Positions 1 to 6,405 of a DNA stretch of 7,097 bases are shown here, piece after piece (positions within the stretch are counted from its first letter, which is position 1; each line of letters starts with the position of its first letter). This DNA is from Actinomycetes bacterium. GTDB taxonomy: Bacteria > Actinomycetota > Actinomycetes > Actinomycetales > Cellulomonadaceae. Both the position numbers and the translations under genes were made by a program. Below the pieces are notes generated by a model. It was not told where the DNA came from, ran no database searches, and worked only from the letters and a program-made list of their open reading frames with translations. The stretch covers positions 1 through 7,097 of the forward strand of contig JAEWCA010000584.1 of NCBI GenBank assembly GCA_023390875.1. Direction: 5' to 3'.

Positions 1-942
1 GAGCCGACCGTGCCAGGGCCGGTGCGGGTCGCCGTCGTGGACGTCGCGTCCCGGAGCCTCCTCGGCGCGTGGACGTCACGGGCCCAGGCCTGGGGCGTCA
101 TGGACGACCGGGTGGTCACGGCGCTCCCGGACGACGACGGCACGACGACCGCGTGGACGCTCACGGCGCACGACCTGGCCGGGACGGAGGTGTGGACCAC
201 CACGACCTCGCGGGCGCCGGGCACCGATCCCGGCAGCCCGGTGGTCGACACGTCGCCGCTCGGGCAGCTCGCCGGCGGACGCGGGTGGCTCGCCGTCACG
301 GAGGGCAGCCACGCCTGGGTCGTCGGGGTCGACGGCACGGTGCTCGCCGACCGCGAGGTGAGGGACGGGTTCGTGTACGCGTCCGGCAGCGGCGCGACGG
401 TCTTCGCGGAGGACGTGCTCACGGCGGAGCCGCAGAGCACGGTGCTGCTCGACGGCGCCGAGGTGCGGGCACCGGGCGTCCCCCTCGCGCCGAGGGCGGA
501 CGACGGCAGCGCCCGGGACGTCGAGCTGTGGGCGTCGCGCGACGGTGGCCGCGTCGTGGCCCGCGACGCGACGACCGGCGTCGAGCTGTGGCACGACACC
601 GACGCCTTCCCCGACTCCGGCACCGTCGCCGTCCAGGACGGCACGGTCTACGTCGCGGCCCAGGACGGGGTGCGCGCACGGGACGCGCACCGGGGCACCC
701 TCCTGTGGACCGCTCCGCTGCCGGGCGCCACCGGCGTGACGGTGGACGGCGACCTCGTCCTCGCGGTCTCGGCGAACAACCTCACCGCGCTGGCGATCGA
801 CCCGCGCACCGGTCGCGCGGTCTGGAAGGCGGACGTCGAGGACGCCGTGCCCGCCGGAGCGCCGCAGGAGCTGCCGTTCCTGACCACCTGGCGGCACCTG
901 CTCTCCCTCGGCGTCGGTGAAGATGCCTGGGTGATCGGGTGA
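1..942 (+). CDS. PQQ-type beta-propeller repeat protein (3' part, start outside window)
   Basis: The reading frame is open from base 1 to the TGA at 940-942, about 313 codons, so the true start and any signal peptide or membrane anchor lie upstream. The GTG at base 10 has no convincing ribosome binding site. Several blade-like repeats are visible, numbering from that GTG: a 'DATTGVELW' segment near 186-194, 'GTVYVAAQDGVRARD' near 211-225 followed by 'GTLLW' at 229-233, and 'LAIDPRTGRAVW' near 261-272. The pattern of strand, acidic turn with TG, then strand ending in Trp is typical of PQQ-like/quinoprotein-alcohol-dehydrogenase-like propellers. In actinobacteria such proteins are often extracytoplasmic or membrane-anchored and of unknown function. 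No catalytic residues are recognisable. A PQQ cofactor is not implied, because many proteins with this fold bind none. The fold is fairly secure; the function is unknown. Confidence 0.72.
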   Translation, partial: EPTVPGPVRVAVVDVASRSLLGAWTSRAQAWGVMDDRVVTALPDDDGTTTAWTLTAHDLAGTEVWTTTTSRAPGTDPGSPVVDTSPLGQLAGGRGWLAVTEGSHAWVVGVDGTVLADREVRDGFVYASGSGATVFAEDVLTAEPQSTVLLDGAEVRAPGVPLAPRADDGSARDVELWASRDGGRVVARDATTGVELWHDTDAFPDSGTVAVQDGTVYVAAQDGVRARDAHRGTLLWTAPLPGATGVTVDGDLVLAVSANNLTALAIDPRTGRAVWKADVEDAVPAGAPQELPFLTTWRHLLSLGVGEDAWVIG

Positions 943-958
943 CCCCTGGTGGGGTCCC
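938..958 (+). terminator. Short GC-rich hairpin at the propeller gene stop codon
   Basis: GACCCC (941-946) and GGGGTC (951-956) form a perfect 6-bp stem around a TGGT loop. Two further G-C pairs (938-939 with 957-958) form if the T at 940 is bulged. The stem overlaps the TGA stop and no T-run follows. It may be a weak terminator for the upstream gene or an operator just upstream of the msiK -10 element. The inverted repeat is seen directly; the role is inferred. Confidence 0.35.
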
Positions 959-968
959 GAGACCGGTG

Positions 969-977
969 TGGCATGAT
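969..977 (+). promoter_or_regulatory. Candidate extended -10 promoter of msiK
   Basis: TGG at 969-971 directly precedes CATGAT (972-977). This matches an extended -10 (TGn followed by TAnnnT) with one mismatch in the hexamer. A transcript starting about 7 bases downstream would begin near 984, exactly where the first leader hairpin starts. No good -35 hexamer is seen 16-19 bases upstream, which is common for extended -10 promoters. Confidence 0.4.
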
Positions 978-983
978 GACGGC

Positions 984-1083
984 GGACCGAGGATGGCTTC
1001 CGCCATACCTCGGTCCGTGTCAGCGAAGACACCTCTGGCACTCTTCACAACGGATCGTCCGGCACGTACCTGCCGGTGAAGGG
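984..1083 (+). promoter_or_regulatory. Structured msiK leader, probable msiK RNA motif
   Basis: This 5' leader folds into consecutive stems. Stem A is GGACCGAGGATGGC (984-997) with GCCATACCTCGGTCC (1002-1016), 14 pairs with a single bulged A at 1007 and loop TTCC. Stem B is GTGTC (1017-1021) with GACAC (1028-1032), loop AGCGAA. Stem C is CCGGCA (1059-1064) with TGCCGG (1071-1076). Around C, CTCTTCAC (1041-1048) can pair with GTGAAGGG (1076-1083), eight pairs including one G-U, which would bury the ribosome binding site. A structured RNA motif named msiK is known from comparative genomics in leaders of msiK genes in Actinobacteria, and position and neighbour fit it. I could not compare this sequence with the published covariance model. 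The stems are seen; the identity and any ligand response are inferred. Confidence 0.6.
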
Positions 1084-1084
1084 A
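1078..1084 (+). promoter_or_regulatory. Ribosome binding site of msiK
   Basis: GAAGGGA lies 10 bases before the ATG at 1095 and fixes that start. All but its last base can be paired by CTCTTCAC at 1041-1048 in the leader, so access to it may be controlled by RNA folding. Confidence 0.7.
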
Positions 1085-1094
1085 ACTGCACATC

Positions 1095-2222
<1,128 letters not shown>

Positions 2223-2237
2223 CGTCCCACGTCACGC

Positions 2238-2279
2238 CCGAAGGGCGGGTCCGGTCCTCGTGCCGGGCCCGCCCTTCGG
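2238..2279 (+). terminator. Strong hairpin terminator of msiK
   Basis: CCGAAGGGCGGGTCCGG (2238-2254) pairs over all 17 positions with CCGGGCCCGCCCTTCGG (2263-2279), with one G-U wobble and an 8-base loop. It starts 16 bases after the stop codon. Only TT within GTTCC follows, so the U-tract is very short, as is usual for hairpin terminators in GC-rich actinobacteria. Confidence 0.85.
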
Positions 2280-2342
2280 CGTTCCCCGGACGGGCACCGC
2301 ACCGGCACCGCGGTCGCGGGACGGAGCCTTCGAGCGCGGGCG

Positions 2343-2366
2343 GCGTGTGGGAACCCTCCAACACGC
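2343..2366. repeat. Inverted repeat upstream of the DUF4032 gene
   Basis: GCGTGT (2343-2348) and ACACGC (2361-2366) are perfect complements separated by 12 bases that contain GGGAACCC (2349-2355 region). The repeat sits about 65 bases before the DUF4032 start and could be an operator. With six pairs in GC-rich DNA it could also be chance. The rest of the 2280-2430 gap shows no gene or recognised motif apart from the promoter-like element just before the next start. Confidence 0.2.
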
Positions 2367-2415
2367 GACCGGTGCACGTCGTGCCCACCCCCTCCCGAGC
2401 GGTGTCGGCATCGCC

Positions 2416-2424
2416 TGCGAGAAT
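2416..2424 (+). promoter_or_regulatory. Candidate leaderless promoter of the DUF4032 gene
   Basis: TGC then GAGAAT (2419-2424) resembles an extended -10, with A at position 2 and T at position 6 conserved and the first T replaced by G. Six bases later comes the ATG at 2431. That is the spacing at which transcription would start on the start codon, as in the leaderless mRNAs common in Actinobacteria. No Shine-Dalgarno sequence precedes the ATG, which agrees. Confidence 0.45.
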
Positions 2425-2430
2425 CGACCC

Positions 2431-3717
2431 ATGAGCTCCGACCAGCAGCGGCTCCAGATCACGGCGGCCTCGCCCGATCCGGCGCTGCTCGACCTGCCCT
2501 GGCACATCCCGCTCGAGGACTGGCCGGCCGAGACGCTCGCGGCGCTGCCCCGCGGCATCTCGCGGCACGTCGTGCGGTTCGCACGGATGTCGGGCCGGGT
2601 CGTCGCGATCAAGGAGATCGGCGAGACGGTCGCGTACCGGGAGTACGAGCTGCTGCGCCAGCTCAGCAGGATCGACGTGCCGAGCGTCGAGCCCGTCGGC
2701 GTCATCACGGGCCGCCGCGACCCGGACGGCGAGCCGCTCGAGGCCGTGCTCATCACGGAGCACCTGCAGTTCTCTCTGCCGTACCGGTCGCTGTTCAGCC
2801 AGTCGCTGCGGCCCGACACCGCGACCCGCCTGATCGACGCGCTCGCGGTGCTGCTCGTCCGGCTGCACCTCATCGGCTTCTACTGGGGCGACGTGTCCCT
2901 GTCCAACACGCTGTTCCGGCGCGACGCCGAGACGTTCGCCGCGTACCTCGTCGACGCCGAGACGGGCGACCTGCACGACAAGCTGAGCCAGGGCCAGCGC
3001 GAGTACGACCTCGAGGTCGCCCGGGTCAACATCATCGGCGAGCTCATGGACCTGCAGGCGGGCGAGTTCCTCGAGGAGGACGTCGACGCGGTCGCGATCG
3101 GCGACGCCCTCGCGGAGCGGTACCGCGACCTGTGGCGGGCCCTCACCGAGACCGAGTCGTTCGGGTACGGCGAGCGGTGGCGCGTCCAGGCCCGCATCGA
3201 CCGTCTCAACGACCTCGGCTTCGACGTGGGCGAGCTCGACATCACGACGGACGTCGGCGGCACCACGGTGCTCATCCAGCCGAAGGTCGTCGACGCCGGC
3301 CACCACTCGCGGCGGCTCATGCGGCTCACGGGCCTCGACGTGCAGGAGAACCAGGCCCGCCGCATGCTCAACGACCTCGACGAGTACCGGGCGGCGACCG
3401 ACCGGCAGCGCGAGGACGAGGCGTTCGTCGCGCACGACTGGCTGACCGAGGTGTTCGAGCCGGCCGTCCGGGGCGTCCCGAAGGACCTGCGCAAGAAGCT
3501 CGAGCCCGCGCAGATCTTCCACGAGCTCCTCGACCACCGGTGGTACCTGTCGCAGCAGCAGCGCCGTGACGTGCCGATGAAGGAGACCGTGAAGAGCTAC
3601 GTGCGGGACATCCTCCCGCAGCGGCCCGACGAGCAGTCCATCCTCGGCGTGCAGGCCGACGACCTGCGCGACACCGACACGATCCCCCGCGTCGAGGACG
3701 ACCAGATCCTCGGCTGA
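2431..3717 (+). CDS. DUF4032 protein with kinase-like N-terminal domain
   Basis: This 428-aa soluble protein has no signal peptide or membrane segment. The N-terminal half resembles the LPS-kinase/RIO-like branch of protein kinases. It has a VAIK-type lysine (K61) in 'RVVAIKEI', candidate helix-C glutamates at 71 and 73, a hinge-like 'VLITEHL' at 106-112, a catalytic-loop-like 'YWGDVSLSN' with D154 and N159, and a metal-binding-like D175 in 'YLVDAETGD'. The C-terminal part, about 240-428, contains 'LGFDVGELDITTDVGG' and 'QPKVVDAGHHSRRL'. I recognise it as the DUF4032 region, which is widespread in Actinobacteria and has no established function. The ATG at 2431 was chosen over earlier in-frame starts because those overlap the msiK terminator and because a leaderless promoter precedes it. 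Key kinase residues look complete, so an active phosphotransferase is plausible; the substrate is unknown. The gene appears monocistronic. Confidence 0.85.
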   Translation: MSSDQQRLQITAASPDPALLDLPWHIPLEDWPAETLAALPRGISRHVVRFARMSGRVVAIKEIGETVAYREYELLRQLSRIDVPSVEPVGVITGRRDPDGEPLEAVLITEHLQFSLPYRSLFSQSLRPDTATRLIDALAVLLVRLHLIGFYWGDVSLSNTLFRRDAETFAAYLVDAETGDLHDKLSQGQREYDLEVARVNIIGELMDLQAGEFLEEDVDAVAIGDALAERYRDLWRALTETESFGYGERWRVQARIDRLNDLGFDVGELDITTDVGGTTVLIQPKVVDAGHHSRRLMRLTGLDVQENQARRMLNDLDEYRAATDRQREDEAFVAHDWLTEVFEPAVRGVPKDLRKKLEPAQIFHELLDHRWYLSQQQRRDVPMKETVKSYVRDILPQRPDEQSILGVQADDLRDTDTIPRVEDDQILG

Positions 3718-3720
3718 CGC

Positions 3721-3745
3721 GTCGGGCCGACCCGTCCGGCCCGAC
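3721..3745. terminator. Bidirectional terminator between convergent genes
   Basis: GTCGGGCCG (3721-3729) and CGGCCCGAC (3737-3745) form a perfect 9-bp stem with a 7-base loop. It lies in the 36-base gap between the DUF4032 stop and the rlmB stop, which converge. The symmetric stem can serve both directions. There is no T-run on either side. Confidence 0.6.
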
Positions 3746-3753
3746 CCGTCCGG
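3727..3753. repeat. 13-bp tandem direct repeat in the convergent gap
   Basis: CCGACCCGTCCGG occurs twice, at 3727-3739 and 3741-3753, separated by one base (14-base period). It overlaps the terminator stem and ends directly against the rlmB stop codon. It looks like a small local duplication that created or extended the terminator. Confidence 0.75.
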
Positions 3754-4758
3754 TCAGGACGCGCGCGAGCGGGCCACCTCGTACAGCGCGATGCCCGCGG
3801 CGACACCGGCGTTGAGGGACTCGACGGCCGACGCGATCGGGATGGACGCGATCGCGTCGCACTGCTCGCGGACCAGCCGGGACAGGCCCTTGCCCTCGGA
3901 GCCGACGACGAGCACGAGCGGGTCGTTCGCGAACGGCAGCTCACCGATCTGGGTGTCGCCGCCGCCGTCGAGCCCGACGACGAACACGCCGGCCTGCTTG
4001 TACGCCTGCAGGGTCCGCACGAGGTTCGTCACCCGCGCGACGGGCACGCGCGCGGCGGCACCGGCGGACACCTTCCACGCGGACGCCGTGACGCCGGCCG
4101 CTCGACGCTCGGGCACGAGCACGCCGTGCGCGCCGAACGCGCCGGCGGACCGCAGCACCGCCCCGAGGTTGCGCGGGTCGGTCACGCCGTCGAGCGCGAC
4201 GACGAGGGCGGGCTGGTCGGACGCCTCGGCGGCGTCGAGGAGGTCCTCGTCGTCGGCGTACGCGTACGGCGGCACCTGGATCGCGACGCCCTGGTGCACG
4301 GACCCGTCGGTGAGCCGGTCGAGCTCGGTGCGGCTGACCTCGAGCAGCGGGTAGCCGGCGTCGGCGGCGGTGCTGATGATCTCGCGCGTGCGCTCGTCGG
4401 CCTCGAGCCGGGCCGCGAGGTACACGGTGGAGACGGGGATGCCTGCGCGCAGCGCCTCGACGACCGAGTTGCGCCCGGAGACGATCTCGTGGGTCGAGCT
4501 CTTGCGGCCACCCTTGGTCCCGGCCGCGCTGCGCGACGCGGACGCCGACGGACGCCCGGACGTGCCGCGGGACGTCGCCGCCCGGCGCTCCGCCGCGGCC
4601 TTCCGCTTCGCGGCCGGGTGGTACTCGCGGTCCTCGGCCTTCGGCGTCGGGCCCTTGCCCTCGAGGGCGCGACGGCCCTTGCCGCCCGTGCCGACGGTGG
4701 CGCCCTTCTTCGACCCTGCCTTGCGGGTCGCGCCGCGGCGCTGGGAGTTGCCGGCCAT
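3754..4758 (-). CDS. rlmB: 23S rRNA (guanosine-2'-O-)-methyltransferase RlmB
   Basis: This 334-aa SpoU/TrmH-class (SPOUT) enzyme transfers a methyl group from S-adenosylmethionine to the ribose of a conserved 23S rRNA guanosine (G2251 in E. coli numbering). After a basic low-complexity tail (about 1-88, rich in K, R, A, G and S) comes the RNA-binding substrate domain starting 'VSGRNSVVEAL' (near 93-103). The catalytic SPOUT knot follows with its three motifs: motif 1 'DPRNLGAVLRSA' (N197, R203), motif 2 'VVGSEGKGL' (284-292), and motif 3 'IPIASAVESLNAGVAAGIAL' (307-326). The ATG at 4758 is preferred over the adjacent GTG at 4761 because GGAG (4764-4767) lies 5 bases from the ATG but only 2 from the GTG. 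It sits 96 bases downstream of cysS on the same strand, a common actinobacterial arrangement, so co-transcription is likely. The tail is longer than in E. coli RlmB but usual for this phylum. Confidence 0.93.
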   Translation of the reverse strand: MAGNSQRRGATRKAGSKKGATVGTGGKGRRALEGKGPTPKAEDREYHPAAKRKAAAERRAATSRGTSGRPSASASRSAAGTKGGRKSSTHEIVSGRNSVVEALRAGIPVSTVYLAARLEADERTREIISTAADAGYPLLEVSRTELDRLTDGSVHQGVAIQVPPYAYADDEDLLDAAEASDQPALVVALDGVTDPRNLGAVLRSAGAFGAHGVLVPERRAAGVTASAWKVSAGAAARVPVARVTNLVRTLQAYKQAGVFVVGLDGGGDTQIGELPFANDPLVLVVGSEGKGLSRLVREQCDAIASIPIASAVESLNAGVAAGIALYEVARSRAS

Positions 4759-4763
4759 CACTG

Positions 4764-4767
4764 CTCC
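4764..4767 (-). promoter_or_regulatory. Ribosome binding site of rlmB
   Basis: Read on the minus strand, TTGGAGCAGTGATG places GGAG 5 bases before the ATG at 4758. This decides between the two adjacent in-frame start codons. Confidence 0.6.
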
Positions 4768-4817
4768 AATGTCTGATCGGTGCGCACGCGGGGACGGTGC
4801 GCCCCTCCTGGATCGTC

Positions 4818-4833
4818 GGCCGCGCCTGCGGCC
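4818..4833 (-). other. Small hairpin in the cysS-rlmB gap
   Basis: GGCCGC (4818-4823) and GCGGCC (4828-4833) form a perfect 6-bp stem with a 4-base loop, just downstream of the cysS stop. It may be a partial terminator, an mRNA-processing or stability element, or chance. The remaining bases of this 96-base gap show only the rlmB ribosome binding site. Confidence 0.25.
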
Positions 4834-4854
4834 CGGTGCGGGTGTCGGGTGGTG

Positions 4855-6294
4855 TCAGCCCTGGTCGGGCGTCTGGGTGGCGAGCGACCAGCGCGCACCG
4901 CCCGGGGAGTCCTCGACGACGACGCCCGCCGCGGCGAGCCGGTCGCGGATCGCGTCGGACGTCGCGAAGTCACGGGCCGCCCGGGCCTGAGCGCGTGCCT
5001 CGAGCTCGCCCGCGACGACCGCCTGCAGCGCGCGGGCGTACCGCGCGTCGCCGCCGGTTCCGCGCCACTGCCGTCCGGCCGGGTCGAGGCCCAGCACGTC
5101 GAGCATCGCCCGCAGCGCGACCATGTCGGCGCGGGCCGTCGTGAGGTCGCCGGACGCGAGCGCGGAGTTGCCGCTGCGCAGGTGCTCGTGGACCACCGCG
5201 AGCGCGGCGGGCACGTTGAGGTCGTCGTCCATGGCCTGGACGAAGTCGTCGGGCAGGTCGGCCTTCGCGACCTCGTCGTCGTCGGCGGCGCCGACCTTCT
5301 CGGCGGCGCGCTCGACGAACCCGGCGAGCCGGTCCCACGTGGCCTCGGCCTCGCGGAGCGTGTCGTCGGTCCACTCGAGCATCGACCGGTACTGCACGGC
5401 CGTCATCGCGTACCGCAGCACGGCCGGGCGGACCTGCTGCAGCACGACGTCGACGAGCAGCCCGTTGCCGAGCGACTTGCTCATCTTCGCGCCGCCCTGC
5501 GTGACCCAGCCGTTGTGCAGCCAGTACTGCGCGAACCCGTACCCTGCGGCGCGCGACTGCGCCTGCTCGTTCTCGTGGTGCGGGAAGCGCAGGTCGAGAC
5601 CGCCGCCGTGGATGTCGAACGTGTCGCCCAGGTACCGCTGAGCCATCGCCGAGCACTCGAGGTGCCAGCCGGGCCGGCCCGGACCGTACGGGGTGTCCCA
5701 CGACGCGGTCGCGGGCTCGTCGGCCTTGGCGGCCTTCCACAGCGCGAAGTCGCGCACGTCGCGCTTGTCGTCGCCCTCGGGGCCCTCGTCGGGCGCGGGC
5801 ACCATGTCGTCGACGCGCTGGTTGGTGAGCGCGCCGTACTCGGGGAACGACCGCACGTCGAAGTAGACGTCGCCGGTGTCCGCGGCGTAGGCGTGGCCGC
5901 GCGAGACGAGCAGCTCCATGAGCTCGACCATCGCGGGGATGTGCCCGGTGGCGCGCGGCTCGTACGACGGCGGCAGCACGCCGAGCGCGTCGTACGCGGC
6001 CGTGAACGCGCGCTCGTTCGTCATCGCCCACGCCCACCACGGCTCGCCGGCCTCGTCGGCCTTGCGCAGGATCTTGTCGTCGATGTCCGTGACGTTGCGG
6101 ACGAGCGTGACGCGGTTCCCGGTGCGGCGCAGCCAGCGGACGAGCACGTCGAACGCGATCCCCGACCGCAGGTGCCCGATGTGGGGCGGCGCCTGGACGG
6201 TCGCGCCGCACAGGTAGATGCCGACCTCGCCCGCGACGAGCGGGACGAAGTCGCGCACCGTGCGGGTCGCGGAGTCGAACAGGCGGAGGGTCAC
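4855..6294 (-). CDS. cysS: Cysteinyl-tRNA synthetase
   Basis: This 479-aa class I aminoacyl-tRNA synthetase charges tRNA-Cys with cysteine in the cytoplasm. The ATP-binding signatures are HIGH at 38-41 (in '[12 protein letters not shown]') and KMSKS at 270-274. The zinc ligands that recognise cysteine are all present: C29 ('YLCGATVQ'), C214 ('WHLECSAMA'), H239 and E243 ('[11 protein letters not shown]'). The C-terminal part carries the DALR/anticodon-binding helices, ending '[19 protein letters not shown]' before a short 'TPDQG' tail. Length is normal for the family. Synthesis of the mycothiol ligase MshC, a CysS paralogue of about 410 aa, was considered; the full length, complete anticodon domain and rlmB neighbour favour CysS. 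The start is the GTG at 6294. It has no Shine-Dalgarno sequence but a -10-like TAGCCT six bases upstream, suggesting a leaderless message. The next gene upstream is separated by a hairpin. Confidence 0.96.
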   Translation of the reverse strand: MTLRLFDSATRTVRDFVPLVAGEVGIYLCGATVQAPPHIGHLRSGIAFDVLVRWLRRTGNRVTLVRNVTDIDDKILRKADEAGEPWWAWAMTNERAFTAAYDALGVLPPSYEPRATGHIPAMVELMELLVSRGHAYAADTGDVYFDVRSFPEYGALTNQRVDDMVPAPDEGPEGDDKRDVRDFALWKAAKADEPATASWDTPYGPGRPGWHLECSAMAQRYLGDTFDIHGGGLDLRFPHHENEQAQSRAAGYGFAQYWLHNGWVTQGGAKMSKSLGNGLLVDVVLQQVRPAVLRYAMTAVQYRSMLEWTDDTLREAEATWDRLAGFVERAAEKVGAADDDEVAKADLPDDFVQAMDDDLNVPAALAVVHEHLRSGNSALASGDLTTARADMVALRAMLDVLGLDPAGRQWRGTGGDARYARALQAVVAGELEARAQARAARDFATSDAIRDRLAAAGVVVEDSPGGARWSLATQTPDQG

Positions 6295-6300
6295 GCGGCA

Positions 6301-6306
6301 AGGCTA
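6301..6306 (-). promoter_or_regulatory. Candidate leaderless promoter of cysS
   Basis: On the minus strand TAGCCT (6306 down to 6301) fits the actinobacterial -10 pattern TAnnnT. It is followed by six bases (TGCCGC) and then the GTG start at 6294. This spacing places transcription start at the start codon. No clear -35 is visible. The absence of a Shine-Dalgarno sequence supports a leaderless transcript. Confidence 0.5.
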
Positions 6307-6373
6307 CCGGGACGACCGGCGGGAGAACGCCTCAGGAGCGGGGATCCGGCCCACGACCTCGGCGCCGGGACGT

Positions 6374-6400
6374 GCACGGCGAGCAGCGGGAACGCCGTGC
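6374..6400 (-). terminator. Hairpin terminator after the deaminase/aldolase gene
   Basis: GCACGGCG (6374-6381) and CGCCGTGC (6393-6400) form a perfect 8-bp stem with an 11-base loop. On the minus strand it begins 5 bases after the stop codon of the deaminase/aldolase gene and upstream of the cysS promoter. There is no U-tract. It probably separates the two transcription units. The rest of the 111-base gap shows only the cysS promoter candidate. Confidence 0.5.
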
Positions 6401-6405
6401 GGCCG

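Noticed and set aside
2374..2384. GCACG-T-CGTGC palindrome considered as a regulator operator
   Set aside because: It has only five base pairs per arm in GC-rich DNA, with flanking mismatches. I recognise no regulator consensus, so chance is likely.
2260..2430. N-terminal extension of the DUF4032 protein from a GTG at 2260
   Set aside because: The extension would begin inside the msiK terminator and encodes Pro/Arg/Gly-rich sequence with no ribosome binding site. The ATG at 2431 has promoter-like spacing and begins the conserved protein.
4855..6294. Possibility that the synthetase-like gene is MshC (mycothiol ligase), a CysS paralogue
   Set aside because: The length of 479 aa, the presence of the C-terminal anticodon-binding region and the rlmB neighbour fit CysS better.
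4970..6301. 443-codon open frame in another frame of cysS
   Set aside because: It is extremely Arg/Ala/Pro-rich, as expected of an out-of-frame reading of GC-rich coding DNA. The overlapping CysS frame has all synthetase signatures.
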